DNA from: Pseudonocardia bannensis
GTDB lineage: Bacteria; Actinomycetota; Actinomycetes; Mycobacteriales; Pseudonocardiaceae
Length of the DNA: 64,000 bases
NCBI RefSeq assembly: GCF_012911875.1
Contig: NZ_JAAXKZ010000002.1
Coordinates: 51,708-115,707 of the forward strand
Reading direction: 5' to 3'
Shown here one piece after another: positions 51,633-60,500 of this stretch (position 1 is its first letter; every line of letters starts with the position of its first letter). The notes beneath the pieces are model-generated. The model was not told the origin of the DNA. It saw only the letters and a list, made by a program, of their open reading frames with translations, and did not search any database. The translations under genes were made by a program, and so were the position numbers.

Positions 51633-52828
51633 TCACCGGGCGAGCTCCTGCACGACCGCGGCCAGGGCGGTGACGCCCGCCCGGCAGTCGGCGCGCTCGG
51701 CGTGCTCGGCGGGCGAGTGGGAGATGCCGGTCGGGTTGCGGACGAACAGCATCGCCGTCGGGACACCGGCCGCGGAGAGGACCCCGGCGTCGTGACCGGC
51801 CCCGGTTCCCAGGACCGGCGCGTCCCCGAGCAACGTGGCGATCCGGCCGGTCAGCTCCGGTTCGAAGGTGGTCAGCTCGGTCCAGGACTCCTCGGACACC
51901 ACGCCGCCGTGCCCGGCGACGAGGTCGGCGAACTCGGCCACGACCGCCCGCACGCGATCGGTGTCGGCACCGCGAGCGTCGAGCCAGCCGGTCACCCGGG
52001 ATGGGATCGCGTTGACCCCGTTCGGCTCGACCCGGACCTTGCCGCACGTTGCCAGGGCGTCGTACCGCAGCGCCGCCACCCGCGCCGCCAGCACGACCGA
52101 GGCGAACGCGAGCATGGGGTCGTGCCGGTCGGCGAGCCCGGTCGTCCCGGCGTGGTTCGCCTCGCCGGGGAGCTCGAACCGCCAGCGGCCGTGCGGCCAG
52201 ATCGCGGAGCCGACGCCCACCGGCGCGTCGAGATCGGCGAGCGCCCGGCCCTGTTCGACGTGCAGCTCGACGAAGGTGGCAACCCGGCGCAGAGCCTCCT
52301 CGTCGTGCCCGAGCCGGGCCGGGTCCTGACCCGCCTTCACCATCGCCTCGGCCATCGACAGCCCGTCGGCGTCGGTCAGGCCGCGGGCCCGGTCGGCGTC
52401 CAGCGCGCCGGTGATGATCCGCGAGCCGGCGCACGCCACCCCGAACCGGGCGCCCTCCTCGTCGCCGAAGTGGACCACCGCGATCGGCCTGCCGGGTGCG
52501 AACCGGCGATCCCGCAGCGCGTCCAGGGCGGCGAACGCCGACACCACCCCCAGCGGACCGTCGAAGGCACCGCCGTCGGGCACGGAGTCCAGGTGTGAGC
52601 CGATGGCCAGGCCCGGGCGCACGTCCGGAGCACCCCACCACGCCCACTGGTTACCGGCCCGGTCGGTGGTCAGGTCGAGTCCGCGGCGCTCCGCCTCGCC
52701 GGCGAACCACTCGCGCAGGCCGGCGTCCTCCCGCGTCCGGGCGAAACGGCGATAGCCGCCCGTCCTCGGGTCCCGCCCACCGGTTCGAGGTCCGCCCACA
52801 TCTGCTCGAACGTGTGCTCGGATGTCAC
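51633..52828 (-). CDS. Allantoate amidohydrolase-like M20 hydrolase, apparent N-terminal frameshift
   Basis: The body encodes an AllC/N-carbamoyl-amino-acid hydrolase type dizinc protein: [95 protein letters not shown] and [20 protein letters not shown]. The natural start GTG 52828 overlaps the hutU stop and gives [18 protein letters not shown]. The frame then slips by one base near 52780, after which [20 protein letters not shown] continues normally. The downstream part could also start at an out-of-frame GTG at 52799. Its position between hutU and hutF suggests that it removes the formyl group from N-formylglutamate. This may be a pseudogene or a sequencing artefact. Confidence 0.75.
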
Positions 52829-54483
52829 GCGCCCTCCCCTGCCGGGATCCGGATCCCCCGCTCGGCGGCCACCTCCGCGGCGATCTCGTACCCGGCGTCG
52901 ACGTGTCGCATGACGCCGGTCGCGGGGTCGTTGGTGAGCACCCGCTCGATCTTCTCCCCGGCCAGGTCGGTGCCGTCGGCCACGGTGACCTGCCCGGCGT
53001 GGATCGAACGGCCGATGCCGACGCCGCCGCCGTGGTGGATGGACACCCAGGTGGCCCCGGAGGCGGTGTTGACCAACGCGTTCAGCAGCGGCCAGTCGGC
53101 GATCGCGTCCGAGCCGTCCGCCATCGCCTCGGTCTCCCGGTAGGGCGACGCGACCGAGCCGCTGTCGAGGTGGTCGCGGCCGATCACGACGGGCGCGGAC
53201 AGCTCACCGGACGCGACCATGTCGTTGAACCGGGCCCCGGCCCGATCCCGCTGCCCCTGGCCGAGCCAGCAGATCCGGGCCGGCAGCCCCTGGAACACGA
53301 CCCGCTCCCGGGCCGCCTGGATCCAGCGGTGCAGGTGATCGTCATCCGGGAAGAGGTCGAGCACGGCCTCGTCGGTGGCGTGGATGTCCTTCGGGTCCCC
53401 GGACAGCGCGGCCCACCGGAACGGACCCTTGCCCGCGCAGAACAGTGGGCGGATGTAGGCGGGGACGAACCCGGGGAACGCGAACGCCCGGTCGAAACCG
53501 CCCAGGCGGGCCTCGTCGCGGATGGAGTTGCCGTAGTCGAACACCTCGGCGCCGGCGTCCGCGAAGCCGACCATCGCCTCCACGTGCCGGGCCATCGACG
53601 CCCGCGCCCGCTCGGTGAACTCCGTGGGCTTGCGCTCGGCGTAGTCGTGCCAGTCCGCCACGGCGACGCCCTCGGGCAGGTAGGACAGCGGGTCGTGGGC
53701 CGATGTCTGGTCGGTGACGACATCGACGCGCACACCGCGGCGCAGCAGTTCCGGCAGCACCGTCGCGCAGTTGCCCACCACCCCGACCGACACGGCGCGG
53801 TGGTCGTCCCGGGCGCGTTCGCACCGGGCGACCGCGTCGTCGAGGTCGGGAGCCAGCTCGTCGAGGTAGCGCTGGTCGATCCGGCGGCGCAGCCGCGCCT
53901 CGTCGACGTCGACGATGAGGCAGGTTCCGCCGTTGAGGGTGACGGCCAGTGGTTGCGCGCCACCCATCCCTCCGCAGCCGCCGGTCACGGTCAGCGTGCC
54001 GGCCAGCGTCCCGTCGGGCCGCCGGTCGGCGACGGCCGCGAAGGTCTCGTAGGTGCCCTGCAGGATCCCCTGGGTGCCGATGTAGATCCACGACCCGGCC
54101 GTCATCTGGCCGTACATGGTGAGGCCGAGCTGTTCGAGGCGGCGGAACTCGGGCCAGGACGCCCAGTCCGGTACCAGGTTCGAGTTGGCGATCAGGACCC
54201 GCGGCGCCCACTCGTGGGTGCGCAGCACGCCGACCGGCTTGCCGGACTGCACCAGCATGGTCTCGTCGCCGGCCAGTGTGGTCAGCGTGCGCACCATCGC
54301 GTCGAAGGACGCCCAGTCCCGCGCGGCCCGGCCGGTGCCGCCGTAGACGACCAGATCATCCGGGCGTTCGGCGACCTCGGGATCGAGGTTGTTCTGCAGC
54401 ATCCGCAGCGGGGCCTCGGTCTGCCAGGACCCTGCGGTGAGAGTGGTACCGCGCGCGGCACGGACGGGGCGGGCGCCTTCCAT
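52825..54483 (-). CDS. hutU: Urocanate hydratase
   Basis: A 552-residue enzyme that converts urocanate to imidazolonepropionate using tightly bound NAD+ as an electrophile. Family hallmarks include [60 protein letters not shown] (NAD+ binding), [17 protein letters not shown] and [20 protein letters not shown]. The length is as expected for the family. It lies 27 bp downstream of hutH, and its TGA overlaps the next start. Confidence 0.95.
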   Translation of the reverse strand: MEGARPVRAARGTTLTAGSWQTEAPLRMLQNNLDPEVAERPDDLVVYGGTGRAARDWASFDAMVRTLTTLAGDETMLVQSGKPVGVLRTHEWAPRVLIANSNLVPDWASWPEFRRLEQLGLTMYGQMTAGSWIYIGTQGILQGTYETFAAVADRRPDGTLAGTLTVTGGCGGMGGAQPLAVTLNGGTCLIVDVDEARLRRRIDQRYLDELAPDLDDAVARCERARDDHRAVSVGVVGNCATVLPELLRRGVRVDVVTDQTSAHDPLSYLPEGVAVADWHDYAERKPTEFTERARASMARHVEAMVGFADAGAEVFDYGNSIRDEARLGGFDRAFAFPGFVPAYIRPLFCAGKGPFRWAALSGDPKDIHATDEAVLDLFPDDDHLHRWIQAARERVVFQGLPARICWLGQGQRDRAGARFNDMVASGELSAPVVIGRDHLDSGSVASPYRETEAMADGSDAIADWPLLNALVNTASGATWVSIHHGGGVGIGRSIHAGQVTVADGTDLAGEKIERVLTNDPATGVMRHVDAGYEIAAEVAAERGIRIPAGEGA

Positions 54484-54510
54484 GATCGATCCCTTCTCTC
54501 GGTAGATCCC

Positions 54511-56049
54511 TCAGCGCAACGGGCCGGTCACCGACTCGGCGGCGGCCACCGCCCCGCCGGAGACGACGTAGGCCAGTGCGGACTCGATCTCCGGGTCGAG
54601 ATGACGGTCGGGGCCCGGACCGGCCACCGCGGCGCGCAGCCCGTCGCGGACCGCTGCGGTGGCCGGAGCCGGTTCCAGCGGCCGGCGCAGGTCGAGCCCG
54701 CGGGCGGCGGTGAGCAGTTCGATCGCGACGACCCGGCTCAGACCGTCCACCGACCGGCGCAGCTCACGGCCGGCCGACCAGCCCATGGAGACGTGGTCCT
54801 CCTGCATCGCGCTGGACGGGATGGAGTCGACCGACGCCGGTGTGGCCAGCCGCTTGAGCTCGGAGACGATCGCGGCCGCGGTGTACTGGGCGATCATGTG
54901 GCCGGAGTCGACGCCCGGGTCGGCGGCCAGGAAGGCGGGCAGCCCGTGGCTGCGGGCGATGTCGAGGAACCGGTCGGTGCGCCGCTCGGCGATCGACGCG
55001 ACGTCGGCGGCCGCGATCGCGAGGAAGTCGAGGGCGTAGCCGAGCGGTGCGCCGTGGAAGTTGCCGTTGCTCTCCACGCGCCCGTCCGGCGTGATCACCG
55101 GGTTGTCGATGGCGCTGGCCAGCTCCCGGGACGCGATCGTCTCGGCGTAGGTGACGGTGTCGCGCGCGGCGCCGTGCACCTGCGGGGCGCAGCGCAGCGA
55201 GTAGGCGTCCTGCACCCGCGTGCACTCCGGCCCGCGGTGACTCTCCATGATCGCCGAGCCGGCCAGCAGCGCACGGAGGTTCGCGGCGACGTCGGCCTGC
55301 CCCGGGTGCGGGCGCAGCGCCTGCAGGTCCGCGGCGAACACCGCGTCGGTCCCGAGCAACGCCTCGACGCTCATCGCCGCGGCCACGTCGGCGGTGCGCA
55401 GCACCAGCCGCAGGTCGTGGCAGGCCAGCACCAGCATGCCGAGCATGCCGTCGGTGCCGTTGATCAGCGCCAGACCCTCCTTCTCCCGCAGCTCGACCGG
55501 CTCGATACCGGCCGCGGCCAGTGCCTCGGCAGCGGGACGTAGCACATCGTCGGCGTCGCGCACGAGCCCTTCGCCCATCACGGCCAGGGCGCACTGCGCC
55601 AGCGGCGCCAGGTCGCCGGAGCAGCCGAGCGAGCCGTACTCCCGGACCGTCGGCGTGATGCCCGCGGAGAGCATCGCCGCGTAGGCGCGAGCCGTCTCGA
55701 GCCGGACCCCGGTCCGCCCGCTCGCGAGCGTGCTCAGACGCAGCAGCATCAGGGCCCGGACGACCTCCCGCTCCACCTCGGGGCCCGACCCGGCCGCGTG
55801 CGAGCGCACGAGGCTGCGCTGCAGGTCCGTGCGCAGCTCGGAGGGGATGTACCGGGTCGCAAGGGCCCCGAAACCGGTCGACACCCCGTAGTGCGGCTCG
55901 ACGTCACCGGCCAGCGCCTCGACCACGGCGCGACTACGCCGGATCTCGGCCTCCGCCTCGTCCGACAGGACCACGGCGGCTCCGTCCCGGGCCACCGCGA
56001 GGACGTCGTCGCCGCTCACGGGACCGATTCCGACGGTGACCGGCTGCAT
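54511..56049 (-). CDS. hutH: Histidine ammonia-lyase
   Basis: A 512-residue lyase of the MIO family that removes ammonia from histidine to give urocanate. The MIO tripeptide is in [20 protein letters not shown] and is Cys143-Ser144-Gly145 rather than the textbook Ala-Ser-Gly. [20 protein letters not shown] and [20 protein letters not shown] are further signatures. The preferred start is ATG 56049, preceded by a run of six G. The longer frame to 56109 lacks similarity. It is the first gene of the hut operon and is divergent from the LLM gene at 56128, with about 80 bp between them. Confidence 0.94.
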   Translation of the reverse strand: MQPVTVGIGPVSGDDVLAVARDGAAVVLSDEAEAEIRRSRAVVEALAGDVEPHYGVSTGFGALATRYIPSELRTDLQRSLVRSHAAGSGPEVEREVVRALMLLRLSTLASGRTGVRLETARAYAAMLSAGITPTVREYGSLGCSGDLAPLAQCALAVMGEGLVRDADDVLRPAAEALAAAGIEPVELREKEGLALINGTDGMLGMLVLACHDLRLVLRTADVAAAMSVEALLGTDAVFAADLQALRPHPGQADVAANLRALLAGSAIMESHRGPECTRVQDAYSLRCAPQVHGAARDTVTYAETIASRELASAIDNPVITPDGRVESNGNFHGAPLGYALDFLAIAAADVASIAERRTDRFLDIARSHGLPAFLAADPGVDSGHMIAQYTAAAIVSELKRLATPASVDSIPSSAMQEDHVSMGWSAGRELRRSVDGLSRVVAIELLTAARGLDLRRPLEPAPATAAVRDGLRAAVAGPGPDRHLDPEIESALAYVVSGGAVAAAESVTGPLR

Positions 56050-56127
56050 CCCCCCATGGGACACCCGGCGCGACCCCGGCACCAGGGCCGTCGCGTGCCC
56101 CGCGGGCACCGGGGTAACCGTCGACCT

Positions 56128-57183
56128 ATGACCTCAATGTCCACGTCCCGCGGTGCGGCGGCCGGGCGCGTCCCGCTCTCCGTTCTCGACCTGGTACCCG
56201 TCTCGAGCGGCCACGACGTCGCGGAGGCCCTCGAGGACACCATGCGTCTCGCCCGGACGGCGGACGAGCTGGGTTATCGGCGCTTCTGGCTCGCCGAGCA
56301 CCACAACAGCGACACCTTCGCCAGCTCCGCCACCGCCCTGCTCATCGAACGGGTCGCATCGGCCACTGAGCGCATGCGCGTCGGCTCGGGCGGCATCATG
56401 CTGCCCAACCACGCGCCGCTCACCGTCGCCGAGCAGTTCGGGACCCTCGCGACGCTGCATCCCGGCCGGATCGACCTCGGTCTCGGGCGCGCCCCGGGCA
56501 CCGACCCGCGCACGGCTCACGCGCTGCGCCGGGGCGCCTCCAGCATCGACTCCTTCCCCCAGGACGTCCGCCGGCTCGCGGCCTACCTGGCACCCGCCGG
56601 GCCCGGACAGGGCCCGGTGCGGGCGATCCCCGGACAGGGGACGCAGGTGCCGCTGTGGCTGCTCGGGTCGTCCACGGCGAGCGCGGAACTGGCCGGTCGC
56701 CTCGGGCTCCCGTTCGCGTTCGCCTCGCACTTCGCTCCGTTCCAGCTCGACGAGGCGCTTGCCGTCTACCGCACCACCTTCGACCCCTCCGGTCCGCTGG
56801 CGTCGGTCACCGAGCCGACAGTGATGGCCGGGGTCAACGTCCTCGTCGCCGACGACCAGCAGCGAGCCGAGGAGCTGTTCACCACGGTGCAGCAGATGTT
56901 CCTGCGGCTCGCGGCCGGCGCCACCGGACCGCTGGACCCCCCGATGCCGGATCTGCGGACCAGGCTCGACGCCGATCAGGCCGCCGCCGTCGACGCCCCG
57001 TTGCAGGTCTCGTTCGTCGGGACCCCCGATGTGGTGCGTCACGGCCTGGACGAGTTCGTGGACCGGACCGGGGCCGATGAACTGCTCGTCGTCACCTACG
57101 CCCACGACCCGGCGCAGCGGCGGCGCTCCTATGAACTCCTCGCGAACACGTGGGGCCTCGTCGGGGAGAGCTCGGCGGCCTGA
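56128..57183 (+). CDS. LLM-class flavin-dependent oxidoreductase (MsnO8-like)
   Basis: A 351-residue luciferase-like protein: [60 protein letters not shown] and [20 protein letters not shown]. This set is typical of the single-domain MsnO8 type, often annotated as an alkanal monooxygenase-like protein of unknown substrate. ATG 56128 is the first start after the divergent hutH promoter region. A longer open frame overlaps hutH antisense and is rejected. Confidence 0.85.
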   Translation: MTSMSTSRGAAAGRVPLSVLDLVPVSSGHDVAEALEDTMRLARTADELGYRRFWLAEHHNSDTFASSATALLIERVASATERMRVGSGGIMLPNHAPLTVAEQFGTLATLHPGRIDLGLGRAPGTDPRTAHALRRGASSIDSFPQDVRRLAAYLAPAGPGQGPVRAIPGQGTQVPLWLLGSSTASAELAGRLGLPFAFASHFAPFQLDEALAVYRTTFDPSGPLASVTEPTVMAGVNVLVADDQQRAEELFTTVQQMFLRLAAGATGPLDPPMPDLRTRLDADQAAAVDAPLQVSFVGTPDVVRHGLDEFVDRTGADELLVVTYAHDPAQRRRSYELLANTWGLVGESSAA

Positions 57184-57232
57184 AGCCGGCGTGTGCGTGT
57201 CCTGCGCGGCGCCGTCCTGGCAGGCTCTGGCC

Positions 57233-57721
57233 ATGGCTCCCGCGAAGCGCCGGTTGGTGATCGTCCGGCATGCGAAGTCGGCCTGGCCCGAGGGCGTGGC
57301 CGACATCGACCGGCCACTGGGGCCGCGCGGCCGGCGGGACGCGCCGGCGATCGGCCGCTGGTTGCACGACCACGTGTCCTACATCGACACGGTGGTGTCC
57401 TCCCCCGCGGTGCGGGCCGACCAGACGTGGGAGCTCGCCGCCGCCGCCCTCGGCACGGAGCCGCAGCGCCGCTTCGACGAACGGGTGTACGCCGCGTCGG
57501 CGACGGAGCTGCTCGCCGTGGTCCGGGAGCTGCCGGCCGGGGCCGCGACCACGGTGCTGGTGGGCCACAACCCGGGGCTGGAGGACCTCGTCGCGCTCCT
57601 CACCGGCGAGGAACGCGTCATGAAGACGTCCTCCGTCGCGGTCGTGAGCTGGCCGGGATCCTGGGCCGACGCCCCCTCCCGGCGGGCCCACCTCGAGAAG
57701 CACGTCACACCGCGGGGCTGA
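57233..57721 (+). CDS. SixA-type phosphohistidine phosphatase
   Basis: A 162-residue histidine phosphatase: RRLVIVRHAKSAWPEGVADI at the N-terminus, PLGPRGRRDAPAIGRWL, VVSSPAVRADQTWELAAAAL and the second His in TTVLVGHNPGLEDLVALLTG. Short members of this type are SixA-like. The target is unknown. The third such phosphatase fold in the window, it differs in length from those at 4965 and 11255. ATG 57233 is the family start. Confidence 0.87.
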   Translation: MAPAKRRLVIVRHAKSAWPEGVADIDRPLGPRGRRDAPAIGRWLHDHVSYIDTVVSSPAVRADQTWELAAAALGTEPQRRFDERVYAASATELLAVVRELPAGAATTVLVGHNPGLEDLVALLTGEERVMKTSSVAVVSWPGSWADAPSRRAHLEKHVTPRG

Positions 57722-57865
57722 CCCGGGGTGGCGGATCTGCGCATACCGGACGGGGGCTTCGGGGTAATGGCTGCTCGAGGCGCCCACCGCCGGGCGCAGG
57801 ATCAGCTCGCGCGCGGCACCTCAGACGGTCCGGCGCGCGAGCCCGGCCAACCGAGGGGAACACCG

Positions 57866-58366
57866 GTGTCGACCGACGCGATCGTGCTGCTCAAAGAGGA
57901 CCACAAGCAGATCCGCAAGCTCTTCCGGGATTTCCGGGGTGCGGGCGAGAACGCGCGCAAGACGAAGGAGAAGACCGTCAAGAAGATCCTCGAGGCGCTG
58001 ACGGTCCACACCTACATCGAGAACGAGTGCCTGTACCCGGCGACCCGGGAGCTGCTCCCGGACCTCTCCGACGACGTGCTCGAGTCCTACGAGGAGCACC
58101 ACGTGGCCGACGTGCTGTGCTCCGAGCTGGCCGCGATGAGCGCCGACGACGAACGCTTCGACGCGAAGACCACGGTGCTCATCGAGAACGTCCTGCACCA
58201 CATCGAGGAGGAGGAGCAGGAGTGGTTCCCCAAGGTGCGTGACGGGCTCGGCCGCAAGAAGCTGCAGGAGATCGGCGCGGAGATGCTCGAGATGAAGAAG
58301 AAGGCCCCGCGCAGCCCCGCGCAGCCCGGGGCCCTCGCGAAGGCGGTCGACGCCGTCCTCGCCTGA
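57866..58366 (+). CDS. Hemerythrin HHE cation-binding domain protein
   Basis: A 166-residue four-helix protein with the hemerythrin ligand pattern: LLKEDHKQIRKLFRDF, ALTVHTYIENECLYPATREL, YEEHHVADVLCSELAAM and NVLHHIEEEEQEWFPKVRDG, followed by a Lys-rich helix. A diiron site for O2, NO or iron sensing or storage is expected. GTG 57866 has GAGGGGAA five bases upstream. The frame upstream to 57728 lacks domain content. It abuts the formate dehydrogenase membrane subunit tail to tail. Confidence 0.9.
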   Translation: MSTDAIVLLKEDHKQIRKLFRDFRGAGENARKTKEKTVKKILEALTVHTYIENECLYPATRELLPDLSDDVLESYEEHHVADVLCSELAAMSADDERFDAKTTVLIENVLHHIEEEEQEWFPKVRDGLGRKKLQEIGAEMLEMKKKAPRSPAQPGALAKAVDAVLA

Positions 58367-59380
58367 TCAGCCGTGTGATCGCTGCACCAGGCGCTCCCGC
58401 TGCGGGACGACGACGTAGCGGGGGTCCTTGGTGGAGGCGATACCGGCCTCGAACACCCCGAACCGCTGCAGCGCGCCGGCCACCACCAGGGCGAGCCCCG
58501 ATCCCACGGAGACCGCCCGGCTCCGCCGGGCACCCAGCACCGTGCCCGCGAGCCCGGCCACGGTGAGCCCCTCCGAACAGCGGCGCAACCGGTGCGCCCG
58601 GCCGGTCGTGTACGCCTCCCGGACGACCGGGTGGAGCCGCTCCTCCAGCACCTTCGACGCGGCGAGCTCGCCCACCGCGCCGGATGCCGCGAACCACCGC
58701 GCCGGGCCGGCCTCCTCGACCGGCGTGAGCGCCATCATCAGTCCGCCCGAGGCGGCCGCCGCCGACCCGCTGAACACGAACGGCAGCTGCTCCCGGGCCC
58801 CGTGCCACGCCGGCACCGCTGTGTGGGACAGCAGGACCGCGGTGTAGGACGCGACCCCCGGCGCGAACACGGCCGAGGCCAGCCCGGCGGGCCGGGCCGA
58901 TCTGCGCAACAGCCGGCCCAGGACGGTCGGTCGCAGGCGCCGCGGCAGCAGCTCGGCGATCGCCGCCAGCCCGACCCCCGGGCCGAACGCGGTGAGGATC
59001 CAGGTGCCGACGCTCATCGGGGAGGTCGGCTTGGCGACGCGCAGCATGTGGTGGAAGCGCTCGGGCCGCCCCAGGTCGGTGACGAGGAAGACGACGCTCG
59101 CCAGCAGCGCGGCGAGCGAGCCGAGCCACCCGGCCCGGCGCAGCGCCGGCCTGCCGCTGAGGTCCGCACCGGCCGCGAGCACCGCGGACCCCGCCGCGAG
59201 CCCACCGGTGAACAGGTAGGCCGGGACCTTCCACTCCCACACCGGCGCCTTGATCACCGGACGCCCGTAGTAGGACCGGAAGTCCGCCGCCGGGACCACC
59301 TCGCGCTGCACGGCGCCGGCGCGCCGGCCGTCGCGGCCGTGCCTGACGAGCCGGGCCGGGTCGACGTCGGAAGTACTCAT
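58367..59380 (-). CDS. NrfD/PsrC-type membrane subunit of formate dehydrogenase
   Basis: A 337-residue polytopic membrane protein: VWEWKVPAYLFTGGLAAGSA, VFLVTDLGRPERFHHMLRVA (NrfD signature), PTSPMSVGTWILTAFGPGVG and FSGSAAAASGGLMMALTPVE. It should pass electrons between the iron-sulfur subunit and menaquinone. It is the third gene of the formate dehydrogenase operon, 70 bp downstream of the iron-sulfur subunit, and lies tail to tail with the hemerythrin gene. Confidence 0.88.
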   Translation of the reverse strand: MSTSDVDPARLVRHGRDGRRAGAVQREVVPAADFRSYYGRPVIKAPVWEWKVPAYLFTGGLAAGSAVLAAGADLSGRPALRRAGWLGSLAALLASVVFLVTDLGRPERFHHMLRVAKPTSPMSVGTWILTAFGPGVGLAAIAELLPRRLRPTVLGRLLRRSARPAGLASAVFAPGVASYTAVLLSHTAVPAWHGAREQLPFVFSGSAAAASGGLMMALTPVEEAGPARWFAASGAVGELAASKVLEERLHPVVREAYTTGRAHRLRRCSEGLTVAGLAGTVLGARRSRAVSVGSGLALVVAGALQRFGVFEAGIASTKDPRYVVVPQRERLVQRSHG

Positions 59381-59450
59381 CGCTCCCCCTCGCCGCGCCC
59401 GGCCGGCACTTCACGACAGCGCCGGACCGATGATCCGCCTGCGATCTCAC

Positions 59451-60500
59451 TCATCGTCGGCTCCCGAGGAACGACCCCACCGCGGCGGTGAGGAAGGCTG
59501 CGGCCGCGATCCCGGCGGCGCGCCACATCGCGGGCGCATCGCGGGTGGGCACCACCGGGTCCGGTGGCAGGCCGTAGACCTCGGGCTCGTCGAGCAGCAG
59601 GAAGAAGGCACCCGTGCCGCCGACCCCGTCGTCCGGGTCCTCGCCGTAGAGCCGCGCCTCGGTGACGCCGCGGTCGTGCAGGGTGGCGACCCGCCGGTTC
59701 GCGCGCTCGCGCAACTCGTCGAGTTCCCCGAACTGGATGGAGTCGGTGGGGCAGGCCTTGGCGCACGCCGGCTCCAGCCCGTCGTGCAGCCGGTCGTAGC
59801 ACAGCGTGCACTTGTGCGCCCTGCCGTCCAGCGGGCTGCGGTCGATCACGCCGTACGGACAGCCGGAGACGCAGTAGCCGCAGCCGTTGCAGATGTCCTG
59901 CTGGACGACGACCGTGCCGAACTCGGTCCGGAACAGCGCACCGGTGGGGCACACGTCCAGGCAGCCGGCGTGCGTGCAGTGCTTGCACACGTCGGATTCC
60001 ATCAGCCACCGGAAGTCGGTACGGCCCTCGGCGCCGTGGCCGTCCGCACCGTCGTCGCCGGGGCGGGAGAACGAGGGCATGCCGAGGTCCTGCGGCGGCT
60101 CGTGGACCTCCAGCGGGTTGGTGCCCAGCTCGCTGCCTCCGCGCTCGGCATGCCGCAGCCGGGCGGCGACCACCTCGGTCATCACCGGGGTGCCCGACGG
60201 GCCGGTCGGCAGCTCGGCGATCCCGGTCCGCTGGCCGCCCAGCGGAATGTCCTGCTCCACGAACGCCACGTGCCGCCAGGTGTTCGCACCCAGCATCCCG
60301 GAGTTGTCGTAGGACATCCCGAGCAGGTCGAATCCGTCGTCCGGGACGAGGTTCCACTCCTTGCACGCCACCTCGCAGGCCTTGCAGCCGATGCAGACCG
60401 ACGTGTCGGTGAAGAAGCCCACGCGCGGTGGGTGTTCGAGATGCCCGGCGTCGGCGGCGACGTCGTCGAGCGGGCCGTACAGGCTGTTCTCGCGGATCAT
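59451..60500 (-). CDS. Four-cluster ferredoxin subunit of formate dehydrogenase
   Basis: A 349-residue iron-sulfur protein with the four cysteine clusters of the DmsB/FdhB type: VCIGCKACEVACKEWN, CKHCTHAGCLDVCPTGALF, ICNGCGYCVSGCPYGVID and CTLCYDRLHDGLEPACAKAC. It has a Gly-rich insert of about 75 residues after the first cluster and a C-terminal hydrophobic helix (AGIAAAAFLTAAVGSFLG). No Tat signal is seen, so it probably faces the cytoplasm. ATG 60500 overlaps the catalytic-subunit stop (ATGA). Confidence 0.92.
   Translation of the reverse strand: MIRENSLYGPLDDVAADAGHLEHPPRVGFFTDTSVCIGCKACEVACKEWNLVPDDGFDLLGMSYDNSGMLGANTWRHVAFVEQDIPLGGQRTGIAELPTGPSGTPVMTEVVAARLRHAERGGSELGTNPLEVHEPPQDLGMPSFSRPGDDGADGHGAEGRTDFRWLMESDVCKHCTHAGCLDVCPTGALFRTEFGTVVVQQDICNGCGYCVSGCPYGVIDRSPLDGRAHKCTLCYDRLHDGLEPACAKACPTDSIQFGELDELRERANRRVATLHDRGVTEARLYGEDPDDGVGGTGAFFLLLDEPEVYGLPPDPVVPTRDAPAMWRAAGIAAAAFLTAAVGSFLGSRR

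Noticed and set aside
52822..55542. 906-codon plus-strand frame opposite hutU and hutH
   Set aside because: It is entirely antisense to two strongly conserved enzymes and has no recognisable domain.
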